43,104 nucleotides of DNA, from positions 1-43,104 of the forward strand of contig JAJQIL010000132.1 of the NCBI GenBank assembly GCA_021199235.1. The letters run 5' to 3'. The stretch comes from Lachnospiraceae bacterium. Lineage in GTDB: Bacteria; Bacillota; Clostridia; Lachnospirales; Lachnospiraceae. The translations under genes and the position numbers were made by a program. The notes beneath the pieces were generated by a model. It was not told the origin of the DNA. It did not search any database and saw only the letters and a list, made by a program, of their open reading frames with translations. Positions 17,232-26,455 of the stretch are shown one piece after another. Within the stretch, counting starts at the first letter, position 1. The number at the start of each line of letters is the position of its first letter.

Positions 17232-18974
17232 TTGGGCTACAGAGAAAATTATCAGTTCTGGTGTACAGATACGTATTTTGATGAGGAGACGAAGCAGGAG
17301 CTTTTAGCTCTGGAAGGGAATGAAACAGAGATTGAAGACCGTTTTTATAAGGATCTTTCCTTTGGCACCGGCGGCCTGCGCGGTGTGATCGGTGCCGGGA
17401 CGAACCGGATGAATATTTATACGGTCCGCAAGGCCACGCAGGGACTGGCGAATTTTATCAATCAGGAGAGCAAATCACGGACAGGCAGGGTGAGCTGTGC
17501 TATCGCTTTTGATTCCCGGCATATGTCGCCGGAGTTCGCGGATGAGGCGGCGCGCTGTATGGCGGCGAACGGGATCAAAGCTTACATTTTCGAATCGCTT
17601 CGTCCGACGCCGGAGCTTTCATTTGCGGTGCGGCATCTGGGCTGCATCGCGGGAATCGTGATCACGGCGAGCCACAATCCGGCCGAGTACAACGGTTATA
17701 AGGTATACTGGGAGGACGGGGCGCAGATCACAGCGCCAAAAGATAAGCAGATCATTGCGGAAGTGAACCGCGTGACGGATTTTGCAATGGTAAAGACCAT
17801 GTCCCGCGAGGACGCGGTTAAGGTGGGGCTTTATCAGGTGATCGGGAAAGAAATCGACGACCGCTATGTTGCCGAGCTGAAAAAGCTGATCATCCATCCG
17901 GAAATCATTCAGGCAATGGCGGACGACATCACGATCGTCTACACACCGCTGCACGGTACCGGCAATCTCCCGGTGCGCCGCGTGTTGGCTGAGCTGGGTT
18001 TTAAAAAGGTCTATGTGGTGCCGGAACAGGAAAAGCCGGACGGCGATTTTCCGACCGTGCCCTATCCGAATCCGGAGGATCCGAAGGCGTTTGCGCTTGC
18101 GCTCGGGCTTGCGAAAAAGGTGGATGCGGATATTGTGCTGGCGACGGATCCGGACGCAGACCGGCTCGGCGTCTATGCGAAGGACAGCCATACCGGGGAA
18201 TATATGTCTTTTACCGGCAATATGTCCGGAATGGTGATCGCAGAATATATTCTGTCGCGCAGAAAAGAGAACGGAACCCTGCCTGAAAACGGGGCAATGG
18301 TGAAGACCATCGTCACGACGGATATGGCCGATGTGATCGCGGAAAAATATCAGGTGAAGCTGATTGAGGTGCTGACCGGATTTAAATATATCGGGGAACA
18401 GATCAAATTTTTTGAGCAGCAGCACACATACCAGTATGTGTTTGGCATGGAGGAGAGCTACGGCTGTCTGGTGGGTACGCATGCGCGCGATAAGGACGCC
18501 TGTGTGGCGGTGATGGCGCTCTGCGAGGCGGCGGCATACTGCAAGAGTCAGGGAAGGACGCTCTGGGATCAGATGATCCGGATGTATGAGGAATACGGCT
18601 ATTTCCGCGAAGGACTGGAGTCTGTTACGCTGAAAGGAATCGACGGCAGCCAGAAGATTCAGGAGATGATGAAGGCGATGCGGCAGACGCCGCCGGAGTC
18701 GTTCGCGGGGCTTAAGGTCCTTGAGGTGCGGGATTACGATGCGGATGTCGTCAAAGATATGGAAACGGGCGAGAGCCGGCCGACGGGGCTTCCGAAGTCG
18801 AATGTGCTGTATTATAAGCTGGAGAACAATTCCTGGTGCTGCGCGCGTCCGTCAGGGACTGAACCGAAGATCAAGTTTTATATGGGGGTAAAGGGCAGCA
18901 GTCTGGAGGATTCGGCCGAAAAGCTGCAGGAGCTGCGCCGGGCGCTGCTGGATTTCGCAGGAGTTGAAAAATGA
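17232..18974 (+). CDS. Phosphohexomutase (phosphoglucomutase/phosphomannomutase)
   Basis: A 580-residue alpha-D-phosphohexomutase of the long PgcA/PGM2-like branch. The phosphoserine loop TASHNP is at 145-150 (Ser147), metal loop DPDADR at 306-311, sugar-binding GMEESYG near residue 405, and phosphate loop RPSGTEPK at 539-546. It interconverts hexose 6- and 1-phosphates. In this locus it most plausibly supplies mannose-1-phosphate to ManC, but glucose-1-phosphate is equally possible for this branch. The start is TTG at 17232 with AGGGGGCG about 6 bases upstream; no in-frame ATG fits the N-terminus. All catalytic loops are intact. Confidence 0.92.
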   Translation: MGYRENYQFWCTDTYFDEETKQELLALEGNETEIEDRFYKDLSFGTGGLRGVIGAGTNRMNIYTVRKATQGLANFINQESKSRTGRVSCAIAFDSRHMSPEFADEAARCMAANGIKAYIFESLRPTPELSFAVRHLGCIAGIVITASHNPAEYNGYKVYWEDGAQITAPKDKQIIAEVNRVTDFAMVKTMSREDAVKVGLYQVIGKEIDDRYVAELKKLIIHPEIIQAMADDITIVYTPLHGTGNLPVRRVLAELGFKKVYVVPEQEKPDGDFPTVPYPNPEDPKAFALALGLAKKVDADIVLATDPDADRLGVYAKDSHTGEYMSFTGNMSGMVIAEYILSRRKENGTLPENGAMVKTIVTTDMADVIAEKYQVKLIEVLTGFKYIGEQIKFFEQQHTYQYVFGMEESYGCLVGTHARDKDACVAVMALCEAAAYCKSQGRTLWDQMIRMYEEYGYFREGLESVTLKGIDGSQKIQEMMKAMRQTPPESFAGLKVLEVRDYDADVVKDMETGESRPTGLPKSNVLYYKLENNSWCCARPSGTEPKIKFYMGVKGSSLEDSAEKLQELRRALLDFAGVEK

Positions 18975-19123
18975 CCTGGGAACCGGATGCGGGTGCGAAT
19001 GCTGTTTGTGGCATCACGGATATAGATTTGAAAGTATGTGTCAGCGGAATTTTTTGGAATCAGCAAATGCAGGTGTCCATAATGGCTGACGACTGACAGA
19101 GGAAAGAAGGAGTTATCGTTTCA

Positions 19124-21466
19124 ATGAAATGTCTGATTCTGGCCGGCGGAAAGGGAAACAGCCTCTGGCCGCTTTCAAGAGGAGAATACCCGAAACAGTT
19201 TATGAGCATTCGCAGGAACCGCTCTCTTCTTCAGGAGACGGTGGCCCGGAACATTCCGTTTTGTGATGAGTTCCTGATTGCTACAAATGCGGCGTATTCC
19301 TTTATCGTGGAAGGCCAGATGAAGGCGTTTCAGGGATTAAAATACCGCTGCATACTGGAGGAAGAGGGGAGAAAAACCGCCCCTTCGACGGCAATTGCCT
19401 GCATGTACCTGAATCCGTCTGAGCTGGTCTACGTGGTTTCCGCGGATCAGATCATTGAAGGTTCGGAATATAAGGAGACGGTCATGCGCGGCCGTGCGCT
19501 GGCCAAAGAAGGGCAGCTGGTGACGTTCGGGATGGAAGTGCTGGGGGCGAACACCGGCTATGGTTATATCCGAAACGAGGGGGAAAAGGTGCTCGAGTTC
19601 CGGGAAAAGCCGGATGAAGCACAGGCGCTTCGGTATTATGAGAGCGGAAAATATCTGTGGAACAGCGGCAACTTTCTGTTCTGCGTGGGGGATTTTCTGA
19701 ATGAGCTGAAAAAAAACGCGCGGGACGTCTACGACGCCTGCGAAGCTGTACACCGCGAAGTAAGAATGCGTTCCGGTACGGTGACAATTCCGGCTGAAAG
19801 GATGTGCCGGATTCCGGCAGTGTCCATTGAGAAAGCGGTTTTTGAACGTTCGGACCGCGTCTGTGTCGTGAAGGCTTCGTTTCACTGGTGGGACATCGGC
19901 AATCTGGAGATTCTCTCAAACTATATGAAAAATGAGGAGAATTATCACGTCATTTCCGAAAACTGCGATAATCTGACAGTGATCAACCAGACCGAACGCC
20001 AGCTGGTGGTGGCGGACGGAGTGGACAATCTGACGGTTGTGAATACCGAGGACGCCTGCTATATCACAAAGAAAGGCGGAAAGAACGCGGTAAAAAAGAT
20101 CATTCAGGAGCACCCGGCGTACAGCAGTTATTTTGAAAAATCCCGGACGGTATACCGTCCCTGGGGAATGTACGAGATCCTGAATTATACTTCCAACTAT
20201 AAGGTCAAAAAGGTGACGGTCTATCCGGGTCGTGCGATGACCACGCACAGGCATTTGATGCGCTCCGAGCAGTGGTCAGTGGTGCAGGGAACGGCGACCG
20301 TGATCCTTGATGGAACGACTCATGAGCTGCCGCTGTACAGCTCGATTGAAGTGCCGATTGGCGTGGAGCATTCGCTGGCAAACCGGTCGGAAGATGTTCT
20401 GGTGATCATGGAGGTTTCCTTCGGACCGCAGGTGATTGAGGAAGATACCGAGTATCTGGTTACGACTCCGGGACGTATCGGGGCTGCTGAGCCGTTTATC
20501 AAATGCGAGCCGGTATTCAAGAATTATCTCTGGGGCGGCACAAAGCTGCGTGATCTTTATGGAAAAAACTGTGACTATGATAAAATCGCGGAAAGCTGGG
20601 AACTTTCCGCGCACGAGGACGGCCAGTGCCGTGTGGCATCCGGAAAATACCGGGGAATGCTGTTCGGCGATTATCTGGAACGCATCGGCGAGGATGCGCT
20701 TGGCTGGAAATGTCAGGCATTTGAGCGCTTTCCGCTACTGATCAAATTTATTGACGCGAAAGAACAGCTGTCGGTACAGGTGCACCCGGACGACAGCTAC
20801 GCGCTTCCGAATGAAAATGAGTACGGCAAGAATGAGATGTGGTATGTGATGGACTGCGAGCCGGGGGCGTTTATCTATTTTGGCCTGAAAAGAACCATCT
20901 CTCCGGAAGAGCTTCGCGAACGCGCCATGAACAATACCATCACTGAGGTGTTAAACCGGGTTCCCGTGAAAAAAGGAGATACCTTTTTTGTCCGCTCCGG
21001 AACCATTCATGCGATCGGCAGCGGCATCCTGATCTGCGAGATCCAGCAGAATTCGAACTGTACCTACCGCCTGTATGACTATGCCCGCAGGGACAAATTC
21101 GGAAATCTCCGCGAGCTGCATCTGGAGCAGGCCGTGGCAGTGGCGGACACAGGAAAAAAAGAAGAGGAAGTGGCCCGCACCGCCGGCTTTGCGATGGAAG
21201 ACATGACACAGATGGATGGTGTTACGATACAGAAGCTCTGCGAGTGCAAATATTTTACCAGCAGCCGCTATGAAGTGGAGGAATCCGTATCGGTGGCAGT
21301 CAACGACACCTCTTTTGCTGCGCTGGTAATCCTGGAAGGGAACGGGTCGATCCGGACAGGCGAAGAGCAGATGAAATTTCAGAGCGCGGATACGTTTTTC
21401 ATCCACGCGGGGAAAAAACAGGTGGATATCACAGGAAAATGCAGTTTTATCCTGACGCATTTATAA
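19124..21466 (+). CDS. Three-domain fusion: degenerate GDP-mannose pyrophosphorylase, PMI-II cupin, type I mannose-6-phosphate isomerase
   Basis: A 780-residue protein. Residues 1-335 are a nucleotidyltransferase domain (LAGGKGNSLWPLSR, EYPKQF, FREKP, WNSGNF). Residues 342-450 are the cupin found at the end of bifunctional ManC enzymes (YRPWGMYEIL, VKKVTVYPG). Residues 457-780 are a type I ManA (WGGTKL, QLSVQVHPDD with its Gln/His zinc ligands, GTIHAIGSG, EIQQNSNCTYRLYD). The usual signature Arg of the first domain is Ser13 and the PSDH element reads SADQ, so guanylyltransferase activity is doubtful, while the ManA part looks intact. Its likely main job is fructose-6-phosphate to mannose-6-phosphate for this locus. 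AAGGAG lies 11 bases before the ATG. Confidence 0.88.
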   Translation: MKCLILAGGKGNSLWPLSRGEYPKQFMSIRRNRSLLQETVARNIPFCDEFLIATNAAYSFIVEGQMKAFQGLKYRCILEEEGRKTAPSTAIACMYLNPSELVYVVSADQIIEGSEYKETVMRGRALAKEGQLVTFGMEVLGANTGYGYIRNEGEKVLEFREKPDEAQALRYYESGKYLWNSGNFLFCVGDFLNELKKNARDVYDACEAVHREVRMRSGTVTIPAERMCRIPAVSIEKAVFERSDRVCVVKASFHWWDIGNLEILSNYMKNEENYHVISENCDNLTVINQTERQLVVADGVDNLTVVNTEDACYITKKGGKNAVKKIIQEHPAYSSYFEKSRTVYRPWGMYEILNYTSNYKVKKVTVYPGRAMTTHRHLMRSEQWSVVQGTATVILDGTTHELPLYSSIEVPIGVEHSLANRSEDVLVIMEVSFGPQVIEEDTEYLVTTPGRIGAAEPFIKCEPVFKNYLWGGTKLRDLYGKNCDYDKIAESWELSAHEDGQCRVASGKYRGMLFGDYLERIGEDALGWKCQAFERFPLLIKFIDAKEQLSVQVHPDDSYALPNENEYGKNEMWYVMDCEPGAFIYFGLKRTISPEELRERAMNNTITEVLNRVPVKKGDTFFVRSGTIHAIGSGILICEIQQNSNCTYRLYDYARRDKFGNLRELHLEQAVAVADTGKKEEEVARTAGFAMEDMTQMDGVTIQKLCECKYFTSSRYEVEESVSVAVNDTSFAALVILEGNGSIRTGEEQMKFQSADTFFIHAGKKQVDITGKCSFILTHL

Positions 21467-21605
21467 TGGAGAAGATTTATAATGAAAAATCAGAAACCTG
21501 TGAGACCCTGATCAGATTGAAATGCGGATCACAGAGCATGCTGTGGGTTCGCAGTTCCAGACAGTACAGGACATGAAAAGACAGGAGCTGTAAGAGAATA
21601 AATTT

Positions 21606-23036
21606 ATGTATAGCAAGAAGAAAAACCGCTGGCTGAAGCATCTGGATTTTATTTTGCTGGATATCTTAAGCATTTGCGTGGCGCTGTTTCTGGCGTATAC
21701 GATTCGACACGGACTGCGCAGCCATTATGGGAGTGAGGAATATTTTCGGATCGGTATGGTCATGGTCTTTGCGGATCTGGTCATTGTCTTTTTCGGCGAC
21801 AGCTATAAGGATGTGATCCGGCGCGGGTACCTGAAGGAATTCCGCGCGTCCTTTATTCATCTGTCTCTGGTGATGTGCGGCCTGCTGCTGTATCTGTTCA
21901 TTGTGCAGCAGTCGGAATTCTTCTCCCGTCTGACCATTTTCTGGACGTGGGCGCTGGGTTTTGTGCTGATGTATTTTTCACGTATTACGCTGAAGACCTT
22001 GCTGCGCAGACGGATGATGCAAAAAGAGAATCTCGTCTCTGTGCTGGCAGTCGTCTCTCCCAGCACGGCGGAACCGGTTATCAAAGAACTGCTGAACCGG
22101 AAATACAGGGACTTTGACATCGCAGGCGCAATCCTTGTAGGACAGCAGGCGGCAAAGCAGGGACATTCGGAGAAAATGACGGAGATCTGCGGCGTTCCTG
22201 TAGTGGCGACCGGAGATGATTTTGCCGAATACATCAAAAATCATGTTGTTGATGAGATATTTGTGAGTGTCAGTGAAGATTTTGAAGCCGCGGAAGCGGT
22301 GATGACAGCCTGTGTGCGGATGGGGATTACCGTGCACCAGAATCTGACTGGCGTCGCCAGGGGCGGCAATCAGGTGGTCGACGAATTCGCCGGCTACATG
22401 GTTCTGACAAGCAGCATCAAGGTGGCCGCGTACCGCGATCTTTTCCTGAAACGCTGTATGGATATTGCGGGAGGGCTGATCGGACTTTTCCTTACTGCGC
22501 TGATGTTTCCGTTTCTGGCTGTGGCTATCAAAATAAAAAGCCCGGGTCCGGTCCTGTTCTGTCAGGAGCGGGTCGGGAAAAACGGACGGATTTTTAAAAT
22601 TTACAAATTCCGTTCCATGTATGTGGACGCGGAGGCGAGAAAAGAGGAATTGCTGCGTCAGAATGAAATGCAGGGCCTGATGTTTAAAATGAAGGAGGAT
22701 CCGCGTGTCATTCAGGGCGTGGGCGTCTTTATTCGCAAAACTTCTCTCGATGAATTTCCGCAGTTCTGGAATGTGCTCAAAGGCGACATGAGCCTTGTCG
22801 GTACGAGACCGCCGACTGTAGAGGAATACCGGCATTATGATATGCACCATCTGGTCCGCATGTCGATCAAGCCGGGTCTGACCGGTCTGTGGCAGGTGAG
22901 CGGCAGAAATGAGATTACCGATTTTGAGGAGGTTGTGAAGCTGGACACCAGTTATATTGAGGACTGGAGCCTGAATCTGGATATCAAGATCCTGCTGAAA
23001 ACGATCAGGGTAGTCCTGGAAGGACGGGGAGAGTGA
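21606..23036 (+). CDS. Polyprenyl-phosphate sugar-1-phosphate transferase (initiating glycosyltransferase)
   Basis: A 476-residue membrane enzyme of the WcaJ/PglC superfamily, long form. Four N-terminal hydrophobic segments are followed by a Rossmann-like CoA-binding-type domain (about 140-260) and a fifth hydrophobic segment (about residues 287-309). The C-terminal catalytic domain carries KRCMDIAGG, GPVLFCQERVGKNG, FKIYKFRSM, RKTSLDEFPQFWNVLKG, MSLVGTRPP and KPGLTGLWQVSGR. It transfers a sugar phosphate from a nucleotide sugar to undecaprenyl phosphate, starting a lipid-linked glycan at the cytoplasmic face. The sugar donor cannot be deduced. The ribosome-binding site is weak (AGAGAA; AGGAG 18 bases away). 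It overlaps nothing upstream and is one base from the next gene. Confidence 0.93.
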   Translation: MYSKKKNRWLKHLDFILLDILSICVALFLAYTIRHGLRSHYGSEEYFRIGMVMVFADLVIVFFGDSYKDVIRRGYLKEFRASFIHLSLVMCGLLLYLFIVQQSEFFSRLTIFWTWALGFVLMYFSRITLKTLLRRRMMQKENLVSVLAVVSPSTAEPVIKELLNRKYRDFDIAGAILVGQQAAKQGHSEKMTEICGVPVVATGDDFAEYIKNHVVDEIFVSVSEDFEAAEAVMTACVRMGITVHQNLTGVARGGNQVVDEFAGYMVLTSSIKVAAYRDLFLKRCMDIAGGLIGLFLTALMFPFLAVAIKIKSPGPVLFCQERVGKNGRIFKIYKFRSMYVDAEARKEELLRQNEMQGLMFKMKEDPRVIQGVGVFIRKTSLDEFPQFWNVLKGDMSLVGTRPPTVEEYRHYDMHHLVRMSIKPGLTGLWQVSGRNEITDFEEVVKLDTSYIEDWSLNLDIKILLKTIRVVLEGRGE

Positions 23037-23037
23037 G

Positions 23038-23727
23038 ATGTATCAAAAAGGAAAGATAAACCGGGAGGATATGCTGGAGCTTACGCGGCGGATGACACTT
23101 TCCAGAACCTGTTTCAGCCGCATCGCCGGCGCGTATTTTGACGAGGAAGGTTATGTGGACGGCACGTTCAACCGGCATTTTCAGAAGCTGACCCCGGCGG
23201 AACGGCAGGCGAATCTGGAGATTGCGAAGACCATCCCATTTTCAGAGACGAATACGGAGCTGAAGGAATATGTCTTTGATGCGGATGAGGAAAGGCCAGG
23301 CGGCATCCGGCAGATGCTGATGGCATTGGAAGCGTGCGAATTGAAAAATGATGCTCTGCTGGATACGTTCTATGAATTTCTGGGTGAGATGTTGGGAGAA
23401 TCTCAGAATAAAAACGTGAACAGTGCGGATTCCCGCATGGAAAACAGGGGGAATCCTGTGACATGGGATGCTTTGTGCCGCGGGTGGCGGCCGCAGGGCT
23501 CTTTTGCGTTTTTTATCTTTTACGGAACCTACGATGTTTCGCGGAAAGGCACAGATCATGAAAGCCAGTGGGAGTCTGAGGAAGTGTATTCGTTCCTGAT
23601 CGGTGCGTTCTGTGCGGTGGATGAGGAGTACAATCCCGAACCGCCGACGGGAGGCTTTCTTTTCCCGGCGTTCCGGGATCGGTGTGCAGATGATCACAGG
23701 ATTGAGATTTTTATGAAAGATTGTTAA
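23038..23727 (+). CDS. DUF4317 family protein
   Basis: A 229-residue soluble protein of unknown function. The pattern matches DUF4317 proteins of Clostridia: a helical start with ISKI-like RIAGAYFDEEG, FNRHFQKLTPAE, PGGIRQMLMALEACELKNDALLDTFYEF, a central FFIFYGTYDV strand, and SEEVYSFLIGAFCAV. The segment around residues 120-150 (Asn/Ser/Arg-rich) looks like an insertion in a loop. The ATG lies one base after the stop of the glycosyltransferase, so the two are probably co-translated. There is no signal peptide or membrane span. The relation to the glycan locus is positional only. Confidence 0.8.
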   Translation: MYQKGKINREDMLELTRRMTLSRTCFSRIAGAYFDEEGYVDGTFNRHFQKLTPAERQANLEIAKTIPFSETNTELKEYVFDADEERPGGIRQMLMALEACELKNDALLDTFYEFLGEMLGESQNKNVNSADSRMENRGNPVTWDALCRGWRPQGSFAFFIFYGTYDVSRKGTDHESQWESEEVYSFLIGAFCAVDEEYNPEPPTGGFLFPAFRDRCADDHRIEIFMKDC

Positions 23728-23749
23728 TTATTTAATTACAGGAATACTC

Positions 23750-23778
23750 TTGCGAACAGTGACAAAAATTGGTAGAAT
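23750..23778 (+). promoter_or_regulatory. Promoter of the ATP synthase operon
   Basis: TTGCGA (23750-23755) and TAGAAT (23773-23778) are 17 bases apart, between the DUF4317 stop and the first atp-cluster gene. No other promoter-like pair is evident before atpB. Confidence 0.65.
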
Positions 23779-23841
23779 AGAGCAGGTTTTGGTTTTGACT
23801 GTCACACGGCGAACGGCAGACCGTTGAAGGAAGCAGATGCA

Positions 23842-24111
23842 ATGAAAAAGGGCGCAGATTTTATAAAAAATATTACTTTGCTGGGACAATTCAGCTTTTC
23901 GCTGATCACACCGCTTCTTTTGTGCCTTGCGTTCTGCTGGTGGCTGACCGCACATACGCCGGCCGGTGGCTGGATTTATATACCGGGCTTTTTCTTCGGA
24001 CTCGGCGGCAGCGGAATGTTCGCGTATAAGTTTTATCTTTCTGTGATAAAAAAGGACGAAGCGGACAAAACTGATAAACATAAGAAGATATCGTTCAATG
24101 ACCATTTGTAA
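23842..24111 (+). CDS. AtpZ-like small membrane protein of the ATP synthase cluster
   Basis: An 89-residue protein with two hydrophobic segments (about 14-36 and 46-66) separated by a short PAGGW turn, and a charged Lys/Asp C-tail. Position and topology match AtpZ/AtpI-type proteins that precede atpB and are linked to c-ring assembly or divalent-ion transport. GAAGGAAG lies about 8 bases before ATG 23842; a TTG at 23824 is less likely. It is 12 bases from the next gene. The family call rests on topology and context, since sequence conservation in this family is low. Confidence 0.65.
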   Translation: MKKGADFIKNITLLGQFSFSLITPLLLCLAFCWWLTAHTPAGGWIYIPGFFFGLGGSGMFAYKFYLSVIKKDEADKTDKHKKISFNDHL

Positions 24112-24123
24112 GGGAGGATGCGC

Positions 24124-24549
24124 ATGAGCGGATGGATCGGCGAGATTCAGCCGGCGGTCAGAACTGAGACACGCCGGGTAGCCATTATGACGGGCGTCGG
24201 GATTGTGGTGATGTGGATCGTATTTGCAATTCTGCACGTGAGTATGCCGGATACGGTTCCGTTTGATTACACCGTGATTCTGGGAGGGGTTGTCGGAGGA
24301 CTGATTGCCGTTCTTAATTTCTTCCTGATGGGTCTGATGGTTCAGAGCGCGGCAGCGGCGGCGGATGAGGACGCGGCGAGGACAAAGGTGAAAGCCAGCT
24401 ACTCACAGAGGCTTCTGCTCCAGATGCTGTGGGTGATCGCCGCGATCGTGGCCCCCTGCTTCCAGTTTGTGGCAGGGATTGTTCCTCTGTTTCTCCCAAG
24501 CTTTGGGATTAAGCTTATGGGGATTGTCAATCATACAAAGAAAAATTAA
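24124..24549 (+). CDS. atpI: ATP synthase subunit I-like protein
   Basis: A 141-residue protein with four predicted membrane segments, matching the small ATP synthase I family that precedes atpB. A glycine-rich helix (GGVVGGLIAVLNFFLMGLMV) sits in the middle and the first helix follows a short cytoplasmic start. The family helps c-ring assembly but is not essential in the organisms studied. AGGGAGG at 24111-24117 abuts the ATG at 24118, so the ATG at 24124 with 6-base spacing is preferred. The 113-base gap to atpB holds a degenerate piece of the intergenic repeat family near 24560. Confidence 0.75.
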   Translation: MSGWIGEIQPAVRTETRRVAIMTGVGIVVMWIVFAILHVSMPDTVPFDYTVILGGVVGGLIAVLNFFLMGLMVQSAAAAADEDAARTKVKASYSQRLLLQMLWVIAAIVAPCFQFVAGIVPLFLPSFGIKLMGIVNHTKKN

Positions 24550-24662
24550 CGGATACCGCTCTGAACAGTATTTCACATTATTGCGCATCATTGCGCTTCG
24601 CGTAGTCCGGCAGCTGTGCGAAAAAACAAAAAGCATCAGCCGGTGAGGAGGTGAAGAAAATT

Positions 24663-25421
24663 ATGAACATTGATATTTCAGGAGCGAAAGTTCTTTTTAC
24701 GATACACACGAACATCCCGATCCTTGGAGATCTGCAGATCAGTGAGACCATTGTGGTCAGCTGGCTGGTGATGATTCTGATCACGGGACTGTGCATCTGG
24801 CTGACGCATGACCTGAAGGTGGAAAATATATCCAGGCGGCAGGCAGTCGCGGAGATGCTGGTGGAGACAGCAAATAAATTCGTCATTGGCAACATGGGAG
24901 AGAGCTTCCGCTATCTGATCCCATTTGTGGCGGCTCTTTTCTCTACGAGTCTGGTCTCGAATCTGATCAGTCTGGTCGGACTTCGAAGCCCGACAGCGGA
25001 TCTCTCTACGGAGGCCGCGTGGGCGGTGGTGGTCTTTGTCATGATCACCTGGCAGAAGATCAAAACGGGCGGTATTGGAGGCTACTTCAAGGGCTTTACA
25101 CAGCCGATCGCGATACTGACACCGTTCAATATCCTCTCGGAGATTGCGACGCCGATCAGTATGGCATGCCGTCATTTCGGCAATATCCTCTCGGGTATCG
25201 TCATCAATTCGCTGATCTATGCCGCCCTGGCGGTAGCGAGCAGCGCACTGTTTGGCCTGATTCCGGGTCTGGTGGGCGATGTGCTGTCCGCAATCCCGTT
25301 TCTGGATGTCGGAATACCGGCAATCCTGTCGGTATACTTTGACTGGTTTACCGGCGTCATGCAGGCCTATATTTTCTGTATGCTGACAACGCTCTATATC
25401 GCGAACGCGGCGGAGGGATAG
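24663..25421 (+). CDS. atpB: ATP synthase Fo subunit a
   Basis: A 252-residue polytopic membrane protein forming the ion half-channels of Fo. The essential Arg lies in SMACRHFGNILSG, matching the invariant LRLFGN-type helix, and the C-terminal helix contains FDWFTGVMQAYIFCML, the conserved Q-A-Y-I-F stretch. AGGAGG at 24646-24651 is 11 bases before ATG 24663; the GTG at 24651 overlaps it. It is third in the operon. Ion specificity is set together with subunit c, which here looks sodium-type. Confidence 0.95.
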   Translation: MNIDISGAKVLFTIHTNIPILGDLQISETIVVSWLVMILITGLCIWLTHDLKVENISRRQAVAEMLVETANKFVIGNMGESFRYLIPFVAALFSTSLVSNLISLVGLRSPTADLSTEAAWAVVVFVMITWQKIKTGGIGGYFKGFTQPIAILTPFNILSEIATPISMACRHFGNILSGIVINSLIYAALAVASSALFGLIPGLVGDVLSAIPFLDVGIPAILSVYFDWFTGVMQAYIFCMLTTLYIANAAEG

Positions 25422-25499
25422 ACAGTGTGTAGTGAGAAGTGAGCAGTGGCTGGCCGCGGATGGCGGGTGTATCCAGGGGCAATTAATTACGAATATTCA

Positions 25500-25530
25500 A
25501 AACAACAAAACAACAAAACAACAAAATCAA
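25500..25530 (+). repeat. Short A/C tandem repeat (ACAAA units) before atpE
   Basis: AACAACAAAACAACAAAAC-type units repeat four times with little variation in the atpB-atpE spacer. The spacer is 187 bases, the longest inside the operon. The unit is unstructured and A-rich, so it may be a translation-enhancing leader or a slippage tract. Confidence 0.75.
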
Positions 25531-25557
25531 ATCAGACTGCTGGTTACGGTTTGCTGA

Positions 25558-25887
<330 letters not shown>

Positions 25888-25951
25888 TTTTCTGCAGGTT
25901 CAGTTTCAGGACTGATGACATGACAGGAAATCAGGAAAGGAGATTACGGAC

Positions 25952-26455
25952 ATGGATGTACAGAATTTAGTCAGCCTCGTACCGTGGACCTTTGTCGCAC
26001 AGATATGCAACCTTTTTATCCAGATGTATCTGATCAAACGTTTTCTGTTTAAGCCGATCAATGTCATCATTGAGAAGCGGAAAGCCGCCGCGGATGCTGA
26101 GATTTCGGAAGCCACAAAGGCGAAGGAAGAAGCGCAGGCGATGAAAGCGGAGTATGAGCAGAGCATGCTGGAGGCGAAGACGAAGGCGAATGACATTCTG
26201 ACAACGGCGCAGAAGACGGCGACGGTGCAGAGTGAGGAGATCCTTCGTGACGCTTCCAAACAGGCTGCATCGATCAAGGCGAAAGCCGAGAGCGATATCG
26301 CGCAGGAGAAGCGCAAGGCCGTCAATGAGATCAAGGATGAGATTGGCAGCATGGCCGTGGAGATTGCCGGCAAGGTGATCGAGCGTGAGGTCAGCGAAGA
26401 GGATCACGCGAAGCTGATTGATGAATTTATAGCGAGTGTAGGTGAGAGCGCATGA
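25952..26455 (+). CDS. atpF: ATP synthase Fo subunit b
   Basis: A 167-residue peripheral-stalk subunit with one N-terminal membrane helix (about 10-30, including FVAQICNLFIQMYLI) followed by a long charged coiled coil rich in Lys, Glu and Ala. It bridges subunit a and F1 through delta. AAAGGAG lies 9 bases before the ATG. Its stop overlaps the atpH start in ATGA, so translation is probably coupled. Confidence 0.95.
   Translation: MDVQNLVSLVPWTFVAQICNLFIQMYLIKRFLFKPINVIIEKRKAAADAEISEATKAKEEAQAMKAEYEQSMLEAKTKANDILTTAQKTATVQSEEILRDASKQAASIKAKAESDIAQEKRKAVNEIKDEIGSMAVEIAGKVIEREVSEEDHAKLIDEFIASVGESA

Noticed and set aside
25500-25530. A/C repeat before atpE considered as a CRISPR remnant or attachment site
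   Set aside because: Units are too short and low in complexity, and no associated genes are present.
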